From NCBI RefSeq assembly GCF_022601675.1, contig NZ_JAKVIL010000006.1, forward strand, positions 186,001 to 250,000: a DNA stretch of 64,000 nucleotides, given 5' to 3'. Both the position numbers and the translations under genes were made by a program. The DNA comes from Ancylobacter gelatini. Lineage in GTDB: Bacteria; Pseudomonadota; Alphaproteobacteria; Rhizobiales; Xanthobacteraceae. The notes under the pieces were generated by a model. The model was not told where the DNA came from. It worked only from the letters and a program-made list of their open reading frames with translations, and searched no databases. Of the stretch, positions 51,618-59,500 are shown one piece after another; the stretch's first letter is position 1; each line of letters starts with the position of its first letter.

Positions 51618-51782
51618 TGGCGGGCGTGGCGCCGGGGCAAGAGCCTCAGGCGCGGCCGTGACCGGAAGCCGCTGAACGACCTGCAGGATGATGATTTCCG
51701 CCTCCGCCGGCCATGACGGCCGGGAAGAGGCCTCGCGAAACCGGCGCGGCCGGCGTAACTGAAACGGCACCACCGATCCCAT
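51612..51782 (-). CDS. Small conserved-looking protein, unknown function
   Basis: A 56-residue protein starting MGSVVPFQLRRPRRFREASS with a hydrophobic AEIIILQVVQRLPV segment. GGAG lies 8 bases before ATG 51782, so it is preferred over the longer frame. Short VVPF-starting proteins with an EII-L stretch are common in Hyphomicrobiales, which is the main reason for including it. Confidence 0.45.
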   Translation of the reverse strand: MGSVVPFQLRRPRRFREASSRPSWPAEAEIIILQVVQRLPVTAAPEALAPAPRPPS

Positions 51783-51937
51783 TTTCGCTCTCCGCTGGGT
51801 CGTGAGAACCTTAACTTTTCGTGGTCTGCGCCCAGTACGAACCATCATGGTTAACGGGTTTATAATTACGTGTTTAGTTGGTTCAATGGGTTAGCGGTTC
51901 CATCCATGAGATTGTTGAGTAAATTTAACCACTTATC
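51783..51937. other. AT-rich junction between chromosome and prophage
   Basis: Base composition drops to AT-rich at about 51800-51940. CATGAGAT (51905-51912) and ATCTCATG (51935-51942) are perfect 8-base inverted repeats around 22 bases, at the end of the last phage gene: a terminator-like or attachment-related structure. No integrase or tRNA is seen at this end. Confidence 0.45.
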
Positions 51938-52153
51938 TCATGAATTTTCCCGGTTGGATTTATCCAGCCATAGCGCCTGAAAAGCGTCCATCAGATCCGC
52001 GAGCATCCGGCATCCCGTCGCCGCATCAAGCGCGATGACGATCGGCATTACTGGATCGCCAGCGATCGGCTCGAGCTGTACGACCAGTTCGACGCGATCG
52101 CGCACAGGCCGCCGGATGCGCGGCGGTATGCGCGGGTGAGGGCGAACGCTCAT
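51938..52153 (-). CDS. Small phage protein, unknown function
   Basis: A 71-residue basic then hydrophobic protein (MSVRPHPRIPPRIRRPVRDRVELVV... VIALDAATGCRMLADLMDAFQALWLDK). Its start overlaps the stop of the upstream membrane protein by 4 bases (ATGA at 52150-52153). It is the last gene of the leftward phage operon. No family is recognised; a spanin or regulator role cannot be judged. Confidence 0.55.
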   Translation of the reverse strand: MSVRPHPRIPPRIRRPVRDRVELVVQLEPIAGDPVMPIVIALDAATGCRMLADLMDAFQALWLDKSNRENS

Positions 52154-52497
52154 GCTGCCGGCGGCCGTAGGTTCGGAGGGGCACCATCGCGCCAGAGGCG
52201 CGCCCATTTGATCGCGGCCTCGCATAGGCTCATGCCCGTCAGCCCGAGGAGGAAGCCCACCATGCCCTCGAGCGAGGCCGTGGAGATATCCGGCGAGGCG
52301 AGCCAACGCGCGGCCAGATGTGTGCCGATCGGCGTGCCGTAACCCGCGACGGCGGTGCCGACGATGGCGGTCCCGATGTGACGCATGATCGATCCTCCGG
52401 GCCGCGTCATGGAGCGGACGAGGCCGCCGATGGCGCCAGCAAGCAGGTGAGCAGCTTTCAGCCCGAGCAATGCCGGCTCGGGCAGCATATCCGTCAT
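52150..52497 (-). CDS. Phage membrane protein, holin candidate
   Basis: A 115-residue protein with two or three hydrophobic segments (LLGLKAAHLLAGAIGGLV, IGTAIVGTAVAGYG, LEGMVGFLLGLTGMSLCEAAI) and short basic loops. It lies in the lysis cassette behind the endolysin, 7 bases from the preceding gene. Topology fits a holin; no named holin family is recognised. Confidence 0.6.
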   Translation of the reverse strand: MTDMLPEPALLGLKAAHLLAGAIGGLVRSMTRPGGSIMRHIGTAIVGTAVAGYGTPIGTHLAARWLASPDISTASLEGMVGFLLGLTGMSLCEAAIKWARLWRDGAPPNLRPPAA

Positions 52498-52504
52498 AAC
52501 GTCC

Positions 52505-52867
52505 TCACAGGCCCGCCCGGTGACGGGCGATCAGGGTCTCGATGTTCCGGTAGGCCCAGGGCACCACGATCATGCAAAGCCCCACGATCGCCTCGAGCTC
52601 GGACTGCGAGTACCAGCCGGCACCCACGCCAGCGCCGCCTAGGGCAACCAGGGCAATGCGCAGGTTCTGCGGCCACAATGCTTCGAGCGCCGCTGGCGCC
52701 GGCATCTGGCGCGCGATCGCCTCAGCAACCGGCTTCACGTCGGATGGCGACAGAGCCACGTCACTCCGCCGGGCCACGGTAGCCGTTGCGCGCTCGATGA
52801 TGGCACCGGCGCCGGGCACGGCGACATTGAGCGCGGTGCCGATAATGGCGGTGATGAGCTTCCTCAC
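52505..52867 (-). CDS. Phage membrane protein, holin candidate
   Basis: A 120-residue protein with an N-terminal hydrophobic segment (LITAIIGTALNVAVPGAGAII), a polar middle, and two C-terminal helices (LRIALVALGGAGVGAGW and LEAIVGLCMIVVPWAYRNIETLIARHRAG). The start is GTG 52867, overlapping the endolysin stop (GTGA). Position directly behind the endolysin and topology make it the best holin candidate of the three small proteins. Confidence 0.65.
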   Translation of the reverse strand: MRKLITAIIGTALNVAVPGAGAIIERATATVARRSDVALSPSDVKPVAEAIARQMPAPAALEALWPQNLRIALVALGGAGVGAGWYSQSELEAIVGLCMIVVPWAYRNIETLIARHRAGL

Positions 52868-53556
52868 GGCAGCAGCTCCTTAAGGTCGATGCCAAAGGCG
52901 GCCGCGAGCGCGGCCAGGGCGAGGACCACGGCCGCCAGCAGCGCCTTGATCGTGGAGGAGGTGCCGGTTGCCGCGGACGCCGGCGAGGCGGCATCGATGA
53001 CCGGGACGGCATTGCCAGCCGCCTTGACCGTCGCCAGGACCTTCTCGACATCGCTCGCGGGGACGAGCGCCTTGTTCAACCCGTCGCCGGCGTAATAGGA
53101 CTGGCCGCGTTGCAGCTGGCGGGTGCTGCCAGCGGTCGCGGCTAGCACGGGGAAGCTCGCCCATTCCTTCGCCAGATTGAGGCCGAAGGCGGTCACCGTA
53201 AGCTGACCGGCCATGAACTTTTCATAGCCGCGGCGCTTCAGCAGGTGATAGCCGAGCCGGTCCTGAAGACCCGCGTTCAGCACCTGGCCATCCCGCAAGC
53301 CGAGCTCGGCCTTAAGGTCGATGAGGGTTTGGCGCATGAACTGATACCCGCCGGCGGCGCTGGAGCCGTGGGCCTTGGTCCAGCTCGGTCCCGCTGTGAT
53401 CACCTCGGCCAGCGTCATGGTGGTCAGCGGCTTGGCCAGCTTGCGTTCGTTGTGGCCGAACATGGTGTCGTAAGCCGATGCATCGGCGCGGCCGGTCTCC
53501 GTGCGCCGGATGAAATCGAGAAGCACCGCGGCACCGGCGGGCACAGTCTTGTCCAT
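52864..53556 (-). CDS. Phage endolysin, lambda-R-like, with C-terminal membrane segment
   Basis: A 230-residue murein-degrading enzyme. Residues 8-140 match the lambda R/GH104 transglycosylase pattern: LLDFIRRTETGRADASAYDTMFG with a catalytic Glu in RTETG, SSAAGGYQFMRQTLIDLKAELGL and LQDRLGYHLLKRRGYEKFMAG. The last 55 residues hold an Ala-rich linker and a membrane helix (IKALLAAVVLALAALAAAFGI) near residue 207-227, so the enzyme should be membrane-tethered at its C-terminus. ATG 53556 (GGAG upstream) is preferred over ATG 53586, which falls in the repeated 33-bp element. Confidence 0.82.
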   Translation of the reverse strand: MDKTVPAGAAVLLDFIRRTETGRADASAYDTMFGHNERKLAKPLTTMTLAEVITAGPSWTKAHGSSAAGGYQFMRQTLIDLKAELGLRDGQVLNAGLQDRLGYHLLKRRGYEKFMAGQLTVTAFGLNLAKEWASFPVLAATAGSTRQLQRGQSYYAGDGLNKALVPASDVEKVLATVKAAGNAVPVIDAASPASAATGTSSTIKALLAAVVLALAALAAAFGIDLKELLP

Positions 53557-53581
53557 GTCAGGGCTCCGATTGGGAGCCTTG

Positions 53582-53614
53582 AGCATGGCGGCCGGCGAAG
53601 AGGGTCAACCGTTC
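53582..53614 (-). promoter_or_regulatory. Repeated 33-bp phage element, copy A (promoter candidate)
   Basis: On the minus strand GAACGGTTGACC is followed by 16 bases including GCCGGC, then ATGCT. The identical layout is at 56550-56582. It lies just after the stop of the lectin-like gene, ahead of the endolysin. TTGACC is a good -35 match; ATGCT could be part of a -10. Confidence 0.6.
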
Positions 53615-53619
53615 GTTGA

Positions 53620-54396
53620 CTACCAGGGCAGTTGCGTTCGGCCATGAATGGCCGCGTGCCAAGTCTCTATCTCGTCAACACGGAGCGCGCGCCCCCAGCC
53701 TCTGAACCTCTGGATCTCGGTGGCTGACAGAGATCCTGCGGCACCGATGAGCAGGCTATTGAGAATTCCGGTGCTGGAAAGGCCGGTGTGTCCCGTCGTC
53801 GTCACGGGCGGGCGCAGATCGAGCTTGCGCACCAGCGTGCCGCCGGCGGCCGGGTTCTCAGTCGGGGGAGGCGTGTAAGTGAACGTCACCATATGCCACG
53901 CCGTCTCGACGCCGGTGAGGGTGCCGTTACCGAACGACACGCCATCGGTGCCAGCGCCGGCGAAGAGAGCGCCGGAACCTGAGGCGCGGATGCTGACATA
54001 GCGACCGGACGCCAGCCCATTGAGAAGCCGCGTCCCGGTGGAGTTCACAAAGGCGGCGGCTTCATCGAAGCGGAACAGCATCGAGATCGAGAATTCCGGG
54101 TAGTCGACGGCTCCTACCGCCCTCATCGTGTCATCCGCCGCGGATTTACCGAACCGAAGGGCCGGAAGGGCGCCGAGCGCATTCGCCTTCAATATTGGCG
54201 CAGCACCGCCAGAGGCGGTCGCCAATGTACGCAGGGGCGCCGCCTCGCCACGAAGAGAAAGCCAACTCGGCACCGACGCGCCATCGGCAGCGACGATGGT
54301 CGAGGCGTCGAAGTCAAAGAGCATCGAGCGCGCGAGGTCAGCAATGGGAACGCCACCGTCGGTGAGCGCAACCGTCGACGGCATAATCGTGGTCAT
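53620..54396 (-). CDS. Phage protein with lectin-like (LamG/ConA) fold
   Basis: A 258-residue protein whose centre looks like a concanavalin-A/LamG jelly roll: LRFGKSAADDTMRAVG, FSISMLFRFDEAAAFVNS, TAWHMVTFTYTPP and the closing ATEIQRFRGWGRALRVDEIETW, a typical LamG end. It is translationally coupled (ATGA) to the tail fibre, so it may be a second receptor-binding component, a fibre partner or a capsid decoration. Confidence 0.7.
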   Translation of the reverse strand: MTTIMPSTVALTDGGVPIADLARSMLFDFDASTIVAADGASVPSWLSLRGEAAPLRTLATASGGAAPILKANALGALPALRFGKSAADDTMRAVGAVDYPEFSISMLFRFDEAAAFVNSTGTRLLNGLASGRYVSIRASGSGALFAGAGTDGVSFGNGTLTGVETAWHMVTFTYTPPPTENPAAGGTLVRKLDLRPPVTTTGHTGLSSTGILNSLLIGAAGSLSATEIQRFRGWGRALRVDEIETWHAAIHGRTQLPW

Positions 54397-56543
54397 GGTG
54401 CGTCCTCTCCATACCAGCCCAGGCTGAGGATTTTGGGGCGGATCAGGTTGTTGCAGATGGCGGCACGCGCAACGCTCGCGAGGTGCAGATCATCCTGGCA
54501 GAGCTGCCGCGCGATCATGCCGGCGCCAATATCGGCGACGTCGTCGGCGGTCTTGGTGAGGCTGGCGTCAGTCCAGATCTGCTCGCCCATTACATAGGCA
54601 TAGACATCAACGAACCGATCTCCGAAGAAATCCTGGCGCCACGCCCGGTCCTGCAACATCAACTCGCGGCCGGCGCCACCCGGAACATCCGACTTGCGCG
54701 GAGCGTGACCGATCCCGAGGATGCGAGGAAAAATGGGAGCGTGCCATTCCGCCAACTCGATGCAGCCGCGCACGCATTCGTCGAGTGGGCTCAACACGTT
54801 GATGTTGTTCTTGCCGGAATTGTCGAGCAGCACGGTTGCCCGCTGCTCGGTGTAGGCAAGCGGAATGAAATCGTGGTAGCCGACCGCCGCGACTGCGGCT
54901 GCCCCGGCCGTGGTTAGCGCGATCTGATAAGGGACATCTGTCCCGGTGATTGTGACAGGAACATCGCCCGAGGGGAGGCGAAGGTAGCCGACCCAAGGGT
55001 TACGCATCACGCCATCGGCAAAATTTCGATCGAACGCAATGGGGGTCGTGCCACTCGCCGGGATCGAGCCAGAGGGGACAATGAGACGGTAGGGCGACGT
55101 GCCGGCTGCACCGGTAATTTGCGTGTTCCGCCAACCGCCAGTTGCCATATTGGTCAGGGTCGCGCCAAATTCCGCCGCGATGGGCGTCAGACTGGACACG
55201 TAGCCGCCTGCCGTGCTGGACCCCCAGATAGTCCATCGCGACAAGTCGGCGCGCATCGGCGCGCGATCGCCACGACGGGTCCGCCATGTCTCGTCCGGCC
55301 ACGTCTTAAGCGACGCGATCGCGTCGTCGAGGCCGAGCGAGGTTTTCAGGTCTGCAAGCGCCTTCGGATGGAAACGACCATCCGGGCCCCATGTCGCATG
55401 CCAGGCGCCAAAACGACCGCGACGCGTGCCCGGCACCAGATCGGCAATGCTGACCCAGATATCCTCGCCGCCTTCATATTCCACGTCGACCGGTAGCAGG
55501 CCGGCCTCGCCCATGCTCTTGGCGATGAGCGCCGCCGCCCAGAGCGGCGGGGCACCATCCTTGATGCGCGAGGTCAGAAACGTCCCGAGGCCGTTCTTGT
55601 CGGTGAGAGAGTGAGAATATTCCGGGTTTTCTGCCTCATAGCGAACGGCATTCTCCATGGCCGCCTGGCGCACCGCGAGGTTCGGTAGTGTCGCCGCATA
55701 ATCCAGCACCAGAACGCCGCCACGCTTCACGTAGAAGCCGTCATTGGCGCCGTCATGGGTGACATAGATGCCCTTGTTCTCAGGAATGGCGCCGATCGCG
55801 GCATTCGCTAGCGCAAGGGTAATGAATGATCCTACGCTTTCCGCCGCCGAAACAGCGCCGGCACGAGCGCTCTCGGCCTCCGCACGGGCCTGCTGTGCCG
55901 CAACTCGCTGGTTGGTGGCGAGCGGCACTTGGGCCACCGCAATGTCTCGGGCCTCGATCGCGGCCACCGATGCCGCCGTCGCCACCGTCCCGTCGATCAT
56001 GTCGATGCGTTGGCCGAGGCCAGTGTCGCGATTGTTGCTGGCAATGGACTCGGAGGCGATAATATTGAACAGGGCGTTGTCGCGTTCCACGCTGGTCCCG
56101 ACTTCATCGGCGATCTTGCTATAGATCGCCTCATCGGCCGCGCCGCGACGCACCCTCTCATCGTCGATATCCCGGCGCATCTCCATGTCACGAATCGCGC
56201 CGCGGTCGAATTCCTGATCAAGCACCTGGGGCTGATATCGGCCGCTCGCTGTGACGTTTGAGGTCCGCGACGCGTCAGCCAAGCCATACACCGAGATATG
56301 GGCTCCGGCTGGCTGCGCTGCAAACAGCCGCGCATAACCGCCACCGGCGCTACCGGCACCGAAAACGGTATAATCGACGTTCAGAGTGAGCAGCGTATCC
56401 GGCTGGCCGGCCGCCGGCGCGCGATGCACCCTGATGTCCCGATCGTACTGGAACGCGAACGGCACCGCAAAATCGGTCTGGCCGGCCGACGCGATGTAGA
56501 CACGGGAACGGGTGTCGTTATTGATCGGGATATCTGTGCTCAT
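54393..56543 (-). CDS. Tail fibre/spike with SGNH-hydrolase-like C-terminal domain
   Basis: A 716-residue virion protein. Residues 1-130 match the T7-type tail-fibre N-terminal domain that attaches to the tail (NDTRSRVYIASAGQTDFAVPFAFQYDRDIRVHRA... NVDYTVFGAG). About 130-260 is helical and coiled-coil-like (AEAESARAGAVSAAESV). From about residue 435 the chain has SGNH esterase features: IWGSSTAGGY with nucleophile Ser (about 442), Gly in MATGGWRNTQI, Asn in SGKNNIN (about 580), and CQDDLHLAS with Asp-His near 685-688. It may deacetylate a surface polysaccharide of the host. Confidence 0.78.
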   Translation of the reverse strand: MSTDIPINNDTRSRVYIASAGQTDFAVPFAFQYDRDIRVHRAPAAGQPDTLLTLNVDYTVFGAGSAGGGYARLFAAQPAGAHISVYGLADASRTSNVTASGRYQPQVLDQEFDRGAIRDMEMRRDIDDERVRRGAADEAIYSKIADEVGTSVERDNALFNIIASESIASNNRDTGLGQRIDMIDGTVATAASVAAIEARDIAVAQVPLATNQRVAAQQARAEAESARAGAVSAAESVGSFITLALANAAIGAIPENKGIYVTHDGANDGFYVKRGGVLVLDYAATLPNLAVRQAAMENAVRYEAENPEYSHSLTDKNGLGTFLTSRIKDGAPPLWAAALIAKSMGEAGLLPVDVEYEGGEDIWVSIADLVPGTRRGRFGAWHATWGPDGRFHPKALADLKTSLGLDDAIASLKTWPDETWRTRRGDRAPMRADLSRWTIWGSSTAGGYVSSLTPIAAEFGATLTNMATGGWRNTQITGAAGTSPYRLIVPSGSIPASGTTPIAFDRNFADGVMRNPWVGYLRLPSGDVPVTITGTDVPYQIALTTAGAAAVAAVGYHDFIPLAYTEQRATVLLDNSGKNNINVLSPLDECVRGCIELAEWHAPIFPRILGIGHAPRKSDVPGGAGRELMLQDRAWRQDFFGDRFVDVYAYVMGEQIWTDASLTKTADDVADIGAGMIARQLCQDDLHLASVARAAICNNLIRPKILSLGWYGEDAP

Positions 56544-56549
56544 GACACC

Positions 56550-56582
56550 AGCATGCCGCCGGCATCATAAGGTCAACCGTTC
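56550..56582 (-). promoter_or_regulatory. Repeated 33-bp phage element, copy B (promoter candidate)
   Basis: Same GAACGGTTGACC, 16-base spacer with GCCGGC, ATGCT as copy A. It overlaps the stop of the giant gene (56581-56583) and ends 7 bases before the tail-fibre ATG (56543), leaving no room for a normal ribosome binding site. If it is a promoter the tail-fibre mRNA would be almost leaderless. Confidence 0.6.
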
Positions 56583-59500
56583 AGTTCAACGCCGGCACGG
56601 TCGGCTTCGCGCGGCGCGCGGGCCTGTCGCCATCGAGCTCGACGCCGGCAGCTTTCGCCTCAGCCTCGAGATCCTTGAACATGGCGTCGGACCCCTCATC
56701 CTTCAGTCGCTGGCGAAGTTCCGGCCACATCCGTTCTACGAGCTCGCGCGGCCAGACTTTGGCCTTGTTGTACCGCGAAGCCAGAACCGCCTTCAGCTCC
56801 GGCGATACCGCCTCGAGCTCGCGGATATAACCATCGGTCGGCATCGGCCGCACCGGCGCCCAGCCTTCCGTACCGACCGCAATCAACGCATTGCGCGCTT
56901 CCACCATGGCGAGATCGGCGAGGATATCGTCAGCGGCACCACGCACGCGGGACGGAATCTCGATCATCTCGTCGTCAGCGTTCCGCACCGCATTCGAGGC
57001 GATCGCCCGTCGCACGAAGCCGATCGCCTGGACCGCGCCACGGGCGCGGATCAACGGGTGTAGTCGCTGCGCGCCAATCGGCATCATGGAAACAGTGACA
57101 TAGGCCCGCTGGTTTGCATCGAGCGTCGCCAGATAATCGGCCGCGCCAACATCGTCGCCGGCGTCAGAAAGGGCGCGGTAGCTCTTGGCCTTGCCCTCGA
57201 GCTCGCCGGTGCGGCCCGACACCATGTCCCAGAACTGGCGCGAAGAGGTGGAACCGCGCGAGGCCATTTTCACAAAACGCCGGGTGATGAAAACCTCATC
57301 CCAGCCCTGCGACGGCTTATCGCCGGTCGCCATATCGGAAAGCGCCATCACCGAGCGGCCAACCGTGCCGAACTGCGACGTGATAAATTGGTCGACCATG
57401 ACCGGCGCCACGCCGATCGCGGAGCCGATAAGCTTGCCAAGCTCCGAAGTCGCAGCGGTGTATTGCAACCAGGTCTCCATACCCTCGACGGCCTCCGGCA
57501 CGATCGGCCGGCCGGTGAACATGTCGGTGTTGGTTTTCTGTTCATAATAGAATTTGAGGCCCGGCAAGCCCTCGAACAGGTTGGGCGGCGCGATCACGTT
57601 GAACAGCCCATCGAGATAGCGCGAGGTTGCCAGCGGATCGCTTTCGGCGAAGGCATCCCAGATCGCCTCCGCCGCGTTCAGCACCACGGCCATTTCGAAA
57701 GGTTTCGGGATGGCCGTCCAGTACTGGCCGGTCTTCACCATCCAATGCGTGGCGCGCGTGGTGTTGCTGACTTCGCGGTAATCCTCGTTCCGGCTCATGA
57801 GTGCATGGAGGCCGAGGCCGGCGACGGTGAGCGTGGCGAGCCGCGCCCACGCCTTCACCGCAGTGCCGCGCGCGGCCGCCTCGCCGGCGGTGACTGCATC
57901 GCCGAAGAATGGCGCGATCATCTCGCGCGTCACTTTGTCGAAGCCCTGCAGCGACGCATTGAGGAACGGCACGAGCCGGCTCATGGCCGCCATTTGCGAG
58001 CCGCGGCGGCCGAAATCCATATGATCGCGGGCGCGCCATGCTGCTTCCATCATCGCTTCCCAGTCCGCCAGGCCGCGCTTGCTCGCCTCGTCATAGAAGC
58101 TCTTGTAGAGCCCGAGGCGCATGCCGGTTTCCGAAATCTCAGCGACCTCGGCGACGCCCTTCACCCACTTCACCGGATCCGAATGCTTGAAGCGCTGCGC
58201 CAGCCAACCCTTTCTCTTCAGCGCAGAAAGATCACGCTCCACACTGGCATCGCGAAGGGCCGCAACTTCCTGCCCGCCCATGATGCCGCCAGCGCCGTTG
58301 TAGCGCCGCGCGGCCTCGCGCCCCATCAGCTCATCCGCCATACCCCGGAATGTCCCGGTCAGCCGCTTGAACGGCGCGCCGTAAAAGATCGAGGCCATAG
58401 CCTGGTCGCGGATCAGATTCGCCAGGATGAAGGCGGGATCGGAGGTGATGCCGGCGCGCAGCGTCGAGCTCGAGACCGACGCCAGATCCAGCCAAAGGTT
58501 CTTTTCCGGGGCGCTCATGCTGGTAAGCGCCCGATAGATATCGAGCCCGAAATCCCGATCGGCCAGACGCAAGGCGCGCAGCTCGCCGCCGTCGCGGAAG
58601 AACACGATGGTTTCGCCCTTGGTGTTGATCACCGCCGGCCGGAATATCCGTGCCTTCTCATCGCCCAGCAGGCTTTCCACCATGTCGCGGATGGCGATGA
58701 CATCCGGTCCCGCCATGCCGCCCTGCCGGCCGGCCGCCTCGATCGCTTCGAGCGGGTCGACCAGCAGCATGCGCATTTCCTTGGCAGGGATCCGCTCGGC
58801 AATCGCCGCACCACCATGGCCGGCCCGCAGCGCCAGCCGATCGAGCGACTTCATCACGTCGTTATGAGCGATCGCCGCGGCCGTCTCATAGGCATCGGTC
58901 ATCAGGCTTTCGACCGGGTTGATCACGTCGCGCGTAGAGCCTTGGAAGCGCTTGACGATGCTCGAGCGCGCATCGCCGCCGCCGCGCCCGCCGGCGCCGG
59001 CGGGGTCGCCGTCGTAATCGAAGGCGCGCAGGCCCGGCACATAGTCGCGGATCATCAGACCCTGCGCATGCTGCTCGGGCGTGATCAGCCCGGAATGCAG
59101 CTTCTTGTCCCACAACGCCAGCGCCCAGGCATGCACCTTCTCGGCCGCGGTCGCGAACTGCGGATTTGCCGCCTCGGCTTCCTGCACATGCAACGCATGG
59201 TCGCCGTGGCTCAGCTTGTCCGGCGGGTTCGGGATCTCACCCGCGCGGAACCGATCCCATTCCCCGAGCGCACGGCGTGACCAGAGATAGGCGCCGAACT
59301 CTACAGCCTTGCCATCATCCCACCGGCCGGCCGCGTTCGGCGCGCCCATCGCCTCGATGATCGCATCGCGCAGCGCCGGCGAAGCCGGGTTCGCGCCGCG
59401 ATACGGCACCACGCCATGCATGATGTCCATATGCCCCGCGCCATGGGCGTTCCTCGATAGGCGGGCGAGCTTGTAGGGATCATCGATCACCTTCAGGTCG

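Noticed and set aside
57388-59280. A 630-codon open frame antisense to the giant phage protein
   Set aside because: No motif, no ribosome binding site, and composition typical of mirror frames in GC-rich genes.
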